Shown here one piece after another: positions 1 to 12,400 of a stretch of 64,000 nt of DNA. A program made the translations under genes and the position numbers. Within the stretch, counting starts at the first letter, position 1. Every line of letters begins with the position of its first letter. Location of the stretch: assembly GCF_032362555.1 (NCBI RefSeq), contig NC_083506.1:12385501-12449500 (forward strand), written 5' to 3'. The DNA comes from Amyelois transitella (Eukaryota; Arthropoda; Insecta; Lepidoptera; Pyralidae). The notes under the pieces were generated by a model, which had not been told where the DNA came from, did not search any database, and worked only from the letters and a program-made list of their open reading frames with translations.

Positions 1-67
1 ATTAATATGTTGATAATGATAATGGTACTCTGATTTTTAAATCGATTAAATGAGTTGCTGAGGTATC

Positions 68-313
68 TATACTAATATTATAAAGCTGAAGAGTTTGTTT
101 GTTTGAACGCGCTAATCTCAGGAACTACTGGTTTGAATTGAAAAAATATTTTTGCGTTGAATAGACCATTTATCGAGGAAGGCTTAAGGCTGTATAACAT
201 CACGCTGCAACTATAAGGAGCAAAGAAAGAATGGAAAATGTGAAAAAAAATCGGGGAAAATTATTCATCCTTGAGGGCTTCAATGATGCCCAAATTGCGG
301 GCGCAGCTAGTGT
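68..313 (+). mobile_element. Helitron-like non-autonomous element (Hel)
   Basis: Begins CTATACTAATATTATAAAGC and ends GCGGGCGCAGCTAGT, the CTAG 3' terminus typical of Helitrons. The same family recurs at 16374, 21535, 28432, 42132 and 51902. It resembles the lepidopteran Lep1-type elements as I remember them. Confidence 0.6.
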
Positions 314-560
314 GAGATAAGGTTCAAGAACTTAAGACATATTCATAAAACCGTCTTATACTTTTGTTGTCGCAATATCTAAGATAAATTTTATCTAATA
401 TTCCTTTCATGACTGAAAATGCCCACGTTTGTATGATTACCATTACATTACAATGTAATACACGTGCATCTGACATGCAGCCTCTGTGGTTATCAAATCT
501 CGCTTTAGGAACATCTGGCTTCTTCATAAGTGCATTTAGTGCACTGAGAGATCTATACAC

Positions 561-812
561 ATGTATACATACATAAAATTATTGCACTTTTCCGGACGGG
601 TAGGCAGAGACTACATCTTTCCACTTGCCACTATCCCTACATGTTACTTCTTTCGCTTCATCCACATTCATAAGTCTGTTCATGTAAGCTTGTCGGTTTC
701 GGGTACTCTTGACCTGACCTTTTTCCAGGACGTCCCTGATTTCAAGGTACGTTCGTCTAGGCCTTTCTACACCACGGTTACTATTTACAATACCCTTGTA
801 TATATATTTACT
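561..812 (-). mobile_element. LINE-B 3' fragment
   Basis: Reverse copy of the LINE tail seen best at 13087-13392, starting with the ACAT tail and the CTTTTCC...GGGTAGGCAGAGAC hairpin. Diverged. 814-1084 is AT-rich with no feature that I recognise. Confidence 0.6.
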
Positions 813-1084
813 TAACTTAAATGTGGCCTTTGAGTATTATTACTATAGACTCTGTCAATCCCATAGGAGATAGAGAATAATAAAAACGTGATATGTGCGT
901 GTGATTTATCACATCGTGAATTTAATTCAACTTTTTCTATTTATCATTCAAATATTAATTCAAGTACTACTTACTGATAAGGACTATCATCTAGTATTTT
1001 TGATATATATGACTATCATCGACTATAGTATCTAGTAGTAGTAAATCAACTATAATCCGAGCTGGTTTAGAATATTACCAATGG

Positions 1085-1392
1085 ATTTAGAGTCACTTCC
1101 CCGCCTCGGTCATGTTACCAAAGACTATTTTCGAAGTTATATGTATGTACATTAGTTTGAATACCAACCGATGCTCTCACGGTAAGGGGAAGTAACCTAG
1201 GCAGCTTGATGTGTAACCATGATCGATCCAATACGGGTTATGTTCCCCTGCAAAGGTTGCGGAGGTCAAATGGTAAAGAGCTTCATGTAAAAACCTGACT
1301 CACCCAAACCAGGATCCATGGTCTTACGCAGGCTATCAACAGAGTGGTGAGGATGTGACCGGGACTAAGACCAGGAGGTCGGAGAAGATTAT
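1085..1392 (+). repeat. Rep-E copy
   Basis: ~300 bp repeat containing AACCATGATCGATCCAA and CCCCTGCAAAGGTTGCGGAG. Related pieces lie at 2375-2520, 8450-8640 (-), 16675-16830, 24000-24190, 41318-41460 and 60110-60190. Class unknown. Confidence 0.55.
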
Positions 1393-1409
1393 AATTTAAG
1401 AGTTATAAA

Positions 1410-1650
1410 TAATAAAATATATACGGGACAAATTACACAGATTGAGTTAGCCTCGAAGTAAGTTCGAGACTTGTGTTAAGAGATACTAACTCAACGATAC
1501 TATATTTTATAATAAATACTTATATAGATAAACATCCAAGACCCAGGCCAATCAGAGAAAGTTCTTTTCTCCTCATGCCGGGATTTGAACCCGGGACCTC
1601 CGATGTCACAGACAGTGCGTACTACCGCTGCGCCACAGATGCCGTCAAAC
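1410..1650 (-). mobile_element. SINE-T (tRNA-headed SINE)
   Basis: Minus strand: tRNA-like head with a degenerate B box (GGTTCAAATCC), then the body AATCAGAGAAAG and an AT-rich end. Family members at 8829, 15393, 27503, 59858 and 61010. Confidence 0.7.
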
Positions 1651-1680
1651 GTTATATATTTAAACAATTTAAGTCACCAA

Positions 1681-1812
1681 CAGTGTAGTTTGTTCCGCCG
1701 CTTTTTCTACACATGCGCTTTTAAAGCGGAATCAAATAAAATTATTCTCATTTTGACGTCAATAACAGATAGGTACCTTGAGGTGTCCTATTTTGAAAAT
1801 AAATCTGTTTCT
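1681..1812 (-). mobile_element. SINE-C fragment
   Basis: Reverse of the element at 10728 and 62751, recognised by TAGTTTGTTCCGCCGCTT and TGACGTCAATAAC. 1813-2374 is AT-rich with nothing recognised. Confidence 0.5.
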
Positions 1813-2374
1813 ATAACTGTGTGTGTGTTTTGATAACAACCACTTCTTCAAGATGTAGTAAACACGTGAATCTTGAATTTCATGTTACAATCTAATAAAA
1901 ATTATCAATGTAAATTATCTTTTTTTTTATTTATTTTTATATTATCATTTACCATGTAAGTATTACTAATCTAAGTATTAATCTAATAAAAATAGGTTTA
2001 TCAGGTTATCAAAAACGCTACCAAAATCTATTGTTTTATGGTTGTAATTGTAACAATGTAATGTTTAGAGGAAAGACTTGATAAGAATAAAAAGCTACGT
2101 TCAGCTGTGAAGCTTAATGATGGCTTTTGAAGCAATACTCTGTCACTTTATTATCATTGAATTATACGTATGTATATCTGTGAATCCATAGCAAAGGGCA
2201 TACATAATCCGTGTCAATAAACCACATCATTTTTCATAAATCATATCAATTTGTGACATATTGATAACGCGCCCTATAGTGCGATAACGAACGATAAAGT
2301 CTCAAAAGTTAAAATAATTTTCGTCTTAGATAACTTTTACATACATACCTTCATATAATACTTACCAAGAAAAC

Positions 2375-2520
2375 ATCGTGGGGAAACCTGCACATTACAG
2401 GTTACCATGATCGATCCAACACTGGTAAGGTTCCCCTGCAAAGTCTAAAAGTCTGGTTCACCAAATCCAGGGTCCATGGTAGAAGCATACCCCGGGCGGC
2501 CCGGACATTGTAGTAGACTT
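2375..2520 (+). repeat. Rep-E fragment
   Basis: Shares CATGATCGATCCAACAC and TTCCCCTGCAAAG with 1085-1392. Confidence 0.5.
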
Positions 2521-2559
2521 GACATCGTCAGCCTATAATATTTCTTATATGGAAGTCTC

Positions 2560-2850
2560 TTGTAAACTTGGGATTCCTTTTTTAGGTGATAGGCTAGCAA
2601 CCTGTCACTATTTGAATCACATTACATTACATAAAAACACGCCTCTTTCCCGGAGGGGTAGGCAGAGACTACTTCATTCCACTTGCCACGATCTCTGCAT
2701 ACTTCCTTCGCTTCATCCACATTCATAACTCTATTTGAATCACAATTCTATCATTAAGCCAAACAGCTGAACGAGGCCTGTCAGTATTTCCAAGACAGTT
2801 GGCTCTGTCTATCCCGCAAGGGTTATAGACGTATTTATATGTATGTATTA
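2560..2850 (+). mobile_element. SINE-A copy interrupted by a LINE-B insertion
   Basis: SINE-A sequence runs 2560-2621 and continues 2733-2850. Between them a 5'-truncated LINE-B tail (2622-2732, minus) is flanked by the 12 bp direct repeat ATTTGAATCACA (2610-2621 and 2733-2744). 2851-3490 holds the presumed transporter 5' flank, without recognised motifs. Confidence 0.75.
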
Positions 2851-3493
2851 TGTAAAATTTAAACTTGGTAAAAGAAAATTAGCCCTGCTAATTGTGAATT
2901 AACACGTGACTAATTTGTTAGGGTCTTATTAGAAGCGGTCATTGTTAATCTTATTAAGATGATACGATCACGATAGTTTTACAATAAAAATATAAATTTT
3001 TTTGCGTGCCTTCTTGTGTAGTAACCTGTCGTACCCACGCCAGGACTTTGGTCATTGGAAAACCCTGGGCTCTCCCTAGATGAGACAAGCGAGATTTAGG
3101 CCAGGATAAAGATTAACTCATTGTTAGTATCTGCCTCCAGGATTTGGTTCTAAAAAATTTTAAGTATTAGGTACCTAGTCAAATACATAGCTTTAAATTT
3201 TTCATTGTGGTTTAAATATTTTTTTTAATCATTATTGTCACACATTTCGAACATCACCTTTTAATTGTCACATCTTGGTTTTACATTTGAAACAATTAAT
3301 ATTCAGACGCCGTGCGTAATGTCTTAAGAGATGATATCATTGGCTTAGTTACAGTTTCATCTTATTGCGTTGAGATTAAGACGTTATATTTAAATTATAG
3401 CTTCAGGTAGGAACACTGGTTATTAGTGTAGCACTATTTGTAGCATTACCTTAAACAACCTTAGATTTTATAATCTTTAGAAATAAAAAGAAG

Positions 3494-6400
3494 ATGTCAA
3501 GGAAGTCTTATGAGGTGACGTGTGTTTCGTGTACTAAAGAAAGGCAACATGATTATGATCGGTAAGATTTGAAACCAACTTTGTTAAGTATATTGTTGAT
3601 TATCTGTCCTATGCATTTTTAGTAGGGCCGTATTATGTTTTGGTAAAAATGAATAACGCTATTTATTGCTTATAAGGCTTATAATTATTTGCTTAAAAGG
3701 CAGTCCTCACCCATGTTTGTAAACACAAATTCTGTTGAAAAAATAAACTTTTTAATTTTTTTATTATTAGCTATTACAAAATAATATATTTTCTCAAAAT
3801 ATTCCAGACTAAGTTTGTTCGCATCGATGTATTTTTTTTTGCATAATTTAGTGCTCTTCTCATGTGAAGTGAATTTTATTTATAATTTTTTTTTGTAATT
3901 CTTATTGAGAATAAAGATCTTAAACCTTGTGTCGGTCGACTACGTGGCTCATTTAAGATTTGGAAGAAATGGCGGAAATGAAATGAATGATAATAATGTA
4001 GGGAATTGATTCATTATTATTATAGGAATTAAAAAATAAATTACTGGAGTACTTTTAAAGATAAATCTTGCTAATTTCCGTTTCGACGGGAATTTGGAAA
4101 TTGCTATCATAGTGTTGTGCTCATATTGTACGAAAGCTATTTTTTTCAATATACTTAGTAATAATTCAATTTTAGTGACTAGTTTTTAAGCAGTGTATAC
4201 GAATGCAATGTTATATTGTTTACTAGCGACCCGCCCCGGCTTCGCACGGGTGCAAAATTATAAATGTTATTATACATAAAAATCTTCCTCTTGAATCACT
4301 ATAGGTACCTGTTACAAAAAACCGCATCAAAATCCGTTGCGTAATTTTTAAAGATTTAAGCATACAGACAAACAGACTGAAATAGCGACTTTGTTTTATA
4401 CTAAGTATGTAGTGATGTGAATAAATAGAATTGAATTGGAACCCACATTATATGTAGATTTTTAGCAGCGGTTTGTTACGTGCGTTGATGATGGCAGTCA
4501 ATCAGTGTGTGTCCTTTTTCATGTCTATTTAGATAACATACATACATATGGTCACGTCTATATCCCTTGCGGGGTAGACAGAGCCAACAGTCTTGAAAAG
4601 ACTGAATGGCCACGTTCAGCTATTTGGCTTATCGATAGAATTGAGATTCGACTAGTGACAGGTTGCTAGCCCATCGCCCAATAAAGAATCCCAAGCTTGT
4701 AAGCCCATCCCTTAGTCGCCTTTTACGACATCCATGGGAAAGAGATGCAGTGGTCCTATTCTTTTTTGTATTGGTGCCGGGAGCCACACGGCACGTCTAT
4801 TTAGATAATTCTATATCTTTACTTAGGATAAATAGTCCTTGTTTAAATTAAGGACGTCCTGGTTAAAGGTTACGTCAAGAGTATCCGAAACCGCCGAGCT
4901 TACATGGAGAGAGTTATGAAACGAAAGAAGTATGCAACGATCGACGCAAGTGGAAAGATGTAGTCTCTGCCTACTCTTCCGGGAAATAGGCGTGATTTTA
5001 TGTATGTATGTCTGTATGTGTAAAGCCAACGATGTATCCAAAGTGTCTCGTGGCGGCGTCAATGTTCTCTGGGAATGTAAACACAGTTACCAGTTCAAAA
5101 GAATCGTTCGTGATGAGAATAACATCGTAACTCGCTTTATAACTCGGTAAAGTTAAATATAATTACGCTTTCTGATTCATACAATACAAAAAAGAATAGG
5201 ACCACTCCATCTCTTTCCCATGGATGTCGTAAAAGGCGAGTAAGGGATAGGCTTAACAACTTGGGATTCTTTTTTAGGCGATGGGCTAGCGACCTGTCAC
5301 TATTTGAATCTCAATTCTATCATTAAACCAGCTGAACGTGGCCATTCAGTCTTTTCAAGACTGTTGGCTCTGTCTACCCCGCAAGGGATATAGACTAAAT
5401 TTGATATTAGCGTGTAAATCTGTTGACGCTTGCGCAGTCTTGATAATTTGGACATGCGATAATTTTTTTTTGTAAATACCTAGGTTTTTTTTTCAAACTG
5501 TTAGATTCTTTTTCGCAATGTTTTTGTAACGTGACAGTGAATATTCGATTTATTTGAATTTGCATCGTTTGTCATCGTGAGACTGGACCATACAGGTGAC
5601 AGGACTTTTATAGGGTGACCTATCCTGTGTGCCGTGTGGTTCCCGGCACCAATACAAAAAAAAAAATAAGACCACTCCATCTCCATACCATGGATGTCGT
5701 AAATTGGGGATTCTTTTTTTGGCGATGTGCTAGCAACACGTCACTATTTGAATCTCTATCATTAAGCCAAACAGCTGAACGTGGCCTATCAGTCTTTTCA
5801 AGACTGTTGTCTCTTTCACCCCACAGGGGATATAGACGTGACCATAATGTACGTATGTATGCACCTATCCCATAATGATTTTTTATTAGTTGCTAACATA
5901 TTCTCATTTTTCCAGCCTCAAAGACGGCAAAGCGTCGTACGGCACTGACAGCCCCGCAAGGGGGCGCCGCGTGATATTCTGCGTGCACGGCAACCCCTCC
6001 ACCGGATGCTGCGCGGTCATTGAGACCACGGCCGATGACGACGACAGGCGAAATGGCAGTATTAGTGAAGTCGATAGTGAGTTCTACCATCACTTCACTA
6101 CAAAGTATAAAACAAAGTCGCTATTTTAGTCTGTTTGTCTGTATGCTTAAATCTTTAAAACTACGCAACGGATTTTGATGCGGTTTTTTGTAACAGGTAG
6201 AGCGATTCAAGGGGAAGGTTTTTATGTATAGTTTTTTCCGAATTTTGCACCCGTGCGAAGCCGGGGCGGGTCGCTAGTAAATAATATAATAAAAAAAAAT
6301 GTATTTTTGTTCGTTCAACACGAACAACAACAATAAACGTTTAATAACTATGTACTTCTTCTCTTCAAAAAGAATAGGACTCCAACTCTCTCCCATGGAT

Positions 6401-9400
6401 GTCGTAAAAGGCGACTAAGGGGTAGGCTTATAAACTTGGGATTCTTCTTTTAGGCGATGGGCTAGCAACCTGTCACTATTTGAATCTCAATTCTATCATT
6501 AAACCAAATAGCTGAGCGTGGCCTATCAGTCTTTTCAAGACTGTTAGCTCTATCTACCCCGGTGACGTGACTTTATGTACATATGTATGTGTACTTAAAT
6601 ATGTTACTTACCATTTATTGAAATGATATTACATACATACATATGGTCACGTCTATATCCCTTGCGGGGCAGACAGAGCCAACAGTCTTGTAAAGACTGA
6701 ATGGCCCCGTTCAGCTATTTGGCTTAATGATAGAATTGAGATTCAAATAGTGACAGGTCGCTGGCTCAACGCCTAAAAAAGAATCCCAAGTTTGTAAGCC
6801 TATCCCTAAGTCGCCTATTACGACATCCATGGGAAAGAGATGGATTGGTCCTATTCTTTTTTGTATTGGTGTCGGGAGCCACACGGCACAATTGCGGCAA
6901 CGGCAAATATTAACATGTTGATAATAATTTGTTTTTTTTTTCAGGACATTGTCACAGATCTCGTAATGAAGAAATAGACAAAAGGGCGCGAAGAAAACTG
7001 ATCATAGCCAGTGTGTTATGTGTGATATTTATGATAGGAGAAATTGCTGGTGAGTAGATATTTTATACTCTTAACTAGTAGAGAAAAATAGGTCAAAATG
7101 GTGTGAAAACATAAAATACTTTCTTATGAAACATTAATCTTCGAAATAGGTCTTAATTAACAGAAACTTTATCTTACAATATTACTTATATACTTAACTT
7201 ATATCCTCCATGTGTGATAAAAATACAGGGCCATAAAATCCTATCTGAATTTTTTTTATCAAACACTAATAAGTTTATTTATTTCTCTTCCTCATGTAAT
7301 TATTCGGTACGCGTGTACTTAATATTTTATACTTTATTTCTATGTCCAGTACGTGTGCACTCAACAACTCCTTCCTGTTTCAGGTGGTTATATTTCAAAC
7401 AGTCTTGCTATCGCCACGGACGCGGCCCATCTTCTCACAGACTTCGCCAGTTTTATGATATCCTTGTTTTCATTGTGGGTAGCTGGCAGGCCGGCTACAA
7501 GGCGGTAAGTTGGTTCAATTTGGTGCCGTGATCAACCTGGAAAGTGAATGCTGAATATCTATAAGATGAAGTTGTCAATTGTGGTTTTTTGTTTCCAAGT
7601 AATACTAAGTACGGGAAATGTACCTTATGTGTATAATCATAAGTAATGGTAAATTTATGAACTTTGTTCTTATTTTATTTAATTATGCCGATACAACACT
7701 CGATTGGGTATTTTTAGTATTAAAATAATGAATATAATGACACTAGGTCTAGTCAATTGCAGTATATTTATTCATTACAAATAAAAATAGACAATTAAAA
7801 AAGAGACGCATATTATCACGTCTTTCACTCAGATGGGGGAGACTGAGGCAAAAGTTTTGATGACTCCAAGGCATCTTTCAGCCGGATGTCTTATTAAAGG
7901 AATTTAGATAAAGTGTAAATAAAATTTGTTTATGATTTAAACACAGCTGAACGTGGCCTCTGAGTCTTTTCAAGTATACTGGCTCTGCCTACCCCGCAAG
8001 GGATATAGACGTGCCTATACGTATGTATGTTCCTAATTCCAGAATGCCCTTCGGCTGGTATCGTGCCGAAGTGATCGGCGCCCTGACATCAGTGCTTCTG
8101 ATCTGGGTTGTGACAGGCGTGTTGGTGTACATGGCCGTACAGCGAGTGATCACTCCCGACTTCAAAATCGACGCCACTGTCATGCTTATCACGTCCGGTG
8201 TGGGGGTTTTGGTCAATCTCGTGTAAGTGATCGTAATTAGAAAACTCTCTTTACAATGTATGCGGTACATTTTGAACTCTGAAAGTTTGTTACCGCTTCT
8301 TCAGCACTGACGCCTTGGAAGCGTCAGTAAACGTAGTTTTTAAGTAATTTATTTGACGTCAACCATTGTTGTTAAACCATACGTTTTGACAATTATTAAG
8401 CGATATATAGTATCCTATAGTAATGAATAAAAATTTTGAATTTGAATTTGACTCTCTAGGGAGGAGCACGGGATGCGCCTTTGCCCACCCTGGGTTGGGT
8501 CAGTCAGTTTTTTTTTTCACGTAACGAACAAGCAACCTTTGCAGGGGAACCAGACCCGTGTAGGATCATAGTTGCACATCGACGTGCCTGTGCCTTTCCC
8601 TCACTGTAAGAGCATCGGTTAGCACTCAAACTAATGTGCGTTACCCAGAAAAGTGACTTTCCTGTAGTTATGTACTTCTTTTCTTCCGTTCTTCATAAGT
8701 AGACTGACATGCTTATCTTATGCATCGGTTCTTTTAAGAACCGACGCCTCAATATAGGAAATATGTATGCACGCAAATGTGTCGTGAAAAGCGACTTAGG
8801 GATAGGCTTAAAAACTTGGGATTCCTCTTCCCAATCAGAGAAAGTTCGTTTCTCATCATACCCCGACCGGGATTCGAACCCGGGACCTCCGGTGTCACAG
8901 ACAAGCGCACTACCGCTGCGCCACAGCGGCCGTCAAATTGTACAACAGATAACAGATAATGAGCTGATTGTTACAGAATGGGTTTGACACTACATCAACA
9001 TGGTCACTCCCACGGCGGGGGCGGCGGCCATGGGCATTCCCACGGGAGCAGCAATCCAGTTCTCAACAATAAGGTAAAGTTGTTTGTACCTACCAATTTT
9101 GGGTAAATGTCTTCCAAATTCATCTTCATGTACCGTGCCGTGTGGTTCCCGGCACCAATACAAAAAAAAATAGGACCACTCCATCTCTTCCCCATGGATG
9201 TAGTAAAAGGCGACTAAGGGATAGGCTAAGAAACTTGGGATTCTTTTTTAGGCGATGGGCTAGCAACCTGTCGCTAGTTGAATCTCAATTCTATCGTTAA
9301 GCCAAATAGCTGAACGTGGCCATTCAGTATTTTCAAGACTGTTGGCTCTGTCTACCCCGCAAGGGAGATAGACGTGACCATATGTATGTATGTTCATCTT

Positions 9401-12400
9401 CATTCATTCATTACCTTCAAATATTCTACCACATAGACTCAATTAGAATTAGGCTGTCAGGAGAGCCATAACAATTTTCTTTTGGTTAAGATTGATTTAT
9501 CATAAAACAGGGTTCTTTTTTATTTTAAGTAAATACCTGACTTACCATACCGTTTCGTGGTCATATGCAAACCCTGTACATCTTAGTGTAAACCTAACCT
9601 TATTGAAAGCTAGGTTTACATTGTCTTAATTCGGATATTTGATCATTATTTTTTTTAAAAGAAGAATTTTTCAATGCGTGTATAGTTTATCAGTTATAAA
9701 TGTCACCCGTTTGACCTCTTAGTTCTTTATGCACAGTCTGCGTCAATATCGTCTTGATTTTGTGGTTGTATGTCATGTTTCTCTGCCGTTGAATTTACCC
9801 GTCACATAAAGAAATCCAAATAAACAGGGTACAGTTAAATTATTTAAGTCATATGTTTCTTGTTATATAAAGTTAACATATTAAACGTGTAATAAAACCT
9901 TTCAGAAAGAACGCTCGACCGACGGTTCGGACGTAGAAAGTTCGGCGTCCGCCGCGCACTCCCACCACGCGGAGAACATCAACGTACGAGCCGCCTTCAT
10001 ACACGTGCTAGGAGACTTCTTGCAGAGCTTCGGCGTGTTTATTGCTGCTATTGTCATCTATTTCAAGGTCAGTGATGGTGACTTCATTCACAGATGAGCG
10101 CAAAATTTTAGATGTTATTTTCAGTAGTAACTATCCCACTTCTGACACCAAAATTATGTGACAAGCCGTTACAATTTAGGTAGGTATATGCTTTATGATC
10201 TCCGCAACCTCTTTATAAAAAACTCTGCTCATTCGCTATGATTTTAAAATGTGACAGTGCTTTATTATGATGTTATTAAGAACCATTTTCGAACGGATGG
10301 ACGAACATTTTGTTTCTGACACATTTTGAACGGGATTGTGAGTGTACTGTACAGATATTATTAGTAGCTGACTTATAAAAATAAGCCTCTTTATGCAATT
10401 TCGGCGGTTTCAGGTACACTTGTCCTGACCTTCAATTGATGATTATAATATTAATTGTGACCTTCAATTGATGATTATAATATTAATTATTATTTTTTTC
10501 ATTTCCAGCCCGCCTGGGTCCTTGTAGATCCTATCTGCACCTTCCTGTTCTCCATATTAGTGCTGATTACAACCTTCAACATAATCAAAGATGCCCTTCT
10601 TGTATTAATGGAGGGGTCGCCGAGAGGAGTTGACTTCCAGGTGAGCTGCTTTTAAAATATGTATTTGAAAAAATATAAAAATAAAAATTAACACCGATCC
10701 TAAAACCATTAGAATAGAATAGATTTTTTGTCAAAATTGGAAACAAGGTATCACTTATTGACGTCACATCACTTAAATCTAATTATAACTATCACCGTTT
10801 CCAAAAAATTTTTTATTCATTTTTATTATAGGATACTATATATCGCTTAATAATTGTCGTATGGTTTAACAACATTGGTTGACGTCAAATAAATTACTTA
10901 AAAACTAAGTTTACTGCCGCTTCCAAGGCGTCAGTGCAGAAGAAGCGGTAACAAAGCGCATGTGTAGAAGAAGCGGCGGAACAAACTACACTGCAGCATT
11001 TTTACCGGAATTCATGAAACTTTAATGGAACTCATTAAAAAAACTTTCCTTGCTCAAGCCTCACTTCTTGAAAGCGAAAATAATTTCTAGTAAGATTACT
11101 ATGAATCTTATTATAAAGGACATGTTTGAACATCCTTCCCCCGACGCGACGTCAATTTTATAGAACGACAGACTATCGCTGTTTCGCTTTTTATTATGAT
11201 GTGAAACGGGACAGCGATAGATTTTCGCGCGATGAAAACAGTGCCGTGCCGTGTATGCACTTTTATCCAATCCTGTTATTTTTATTTATTCACCAATTTA
11301 TAACAACAGAAAACATATAGGAATACCTAATAAAGACCAAAAACAATAGTAAGTACATAGCTTTATACCGTCTCTGTTTTGTGCTGTTTTGTATGTTTTA
11401 GCCCTTATGGTGAAATAAAGAGTTTTATCTATCTATCTTCAGCTTATTTCTAAAGATATCTCTTCAATAATTTTTTATCAGGAATCTGAGTGCGTTTGAC
11501 CTCAATCTGTCTCATAGTAAGCAAAAGTCAAATCTTGATTGTACGGCTGATTAAGCCGTGTGATTTCCGGCACTTAGAAGAAGAACCATTTCATATTTGT
11601 CCCGCTCATGTCGTAAAAGGCGACTTTAGGATAAACTTATAAACATGGTATGCCTCTTGTAGGGGATGGGCTAGCAACCTGTCACTATTTTAGAATGTTT
11701 CTTTCTGAATGTCACTATTTCTGAATTTCATGTCAGAATCACAATTCCATCATGATGCCATACAGCTGAACGTGGCCTTTGAGTCTTTTTGAGACGTGAT
11801 TATATGTATGTGTGTATGGCTGATTATCACTTGCCATCTTGAAATTTCACCTCTTTTTTTTCATACATACATACTTACATATAATCACGTCTATATCCCT
11901 TGCGGGATAGACAGAGCCAGCCAGCCAGTCAGCTTGAAAAGACTGACAGGCCACGTTCAGCTATTTGGCTTTAAGATAGAATTGACATTCAAATAGTGAC
12001 ACGTTGCTAGCCAATCGCTTAAAAGAAGAATCCCAATTTATAAGCCTACCCCTCAGTCGCCTTTTACGACATCCATGGGAGCGAAATGGAGTGGTCCTAC
12101 TATTCTTTTTTCTATTGGTGCCGGGTACCACACACGGCAAACTTTTTTTCACTTTAACAATTAATTAATACATACATACATATCGTCACGTCTATATCCC
12201 ATGTGGGGTAGACAGAGCCAACAGTCTTGAAGACTAAATGGCCACGTTCAGCTATTTGGCTTAATGATAGAATTGAGATTCAAATAGTGACAGGTTGCTA
12301 GCCCATCGCTTAAAAGAAGAATCCCAATTTATAAGCCTACCCCTCAGTCACCTTTTACGACATCCATGGGAGCGAAATGGAGTGGTCCTACTATTCTTTG

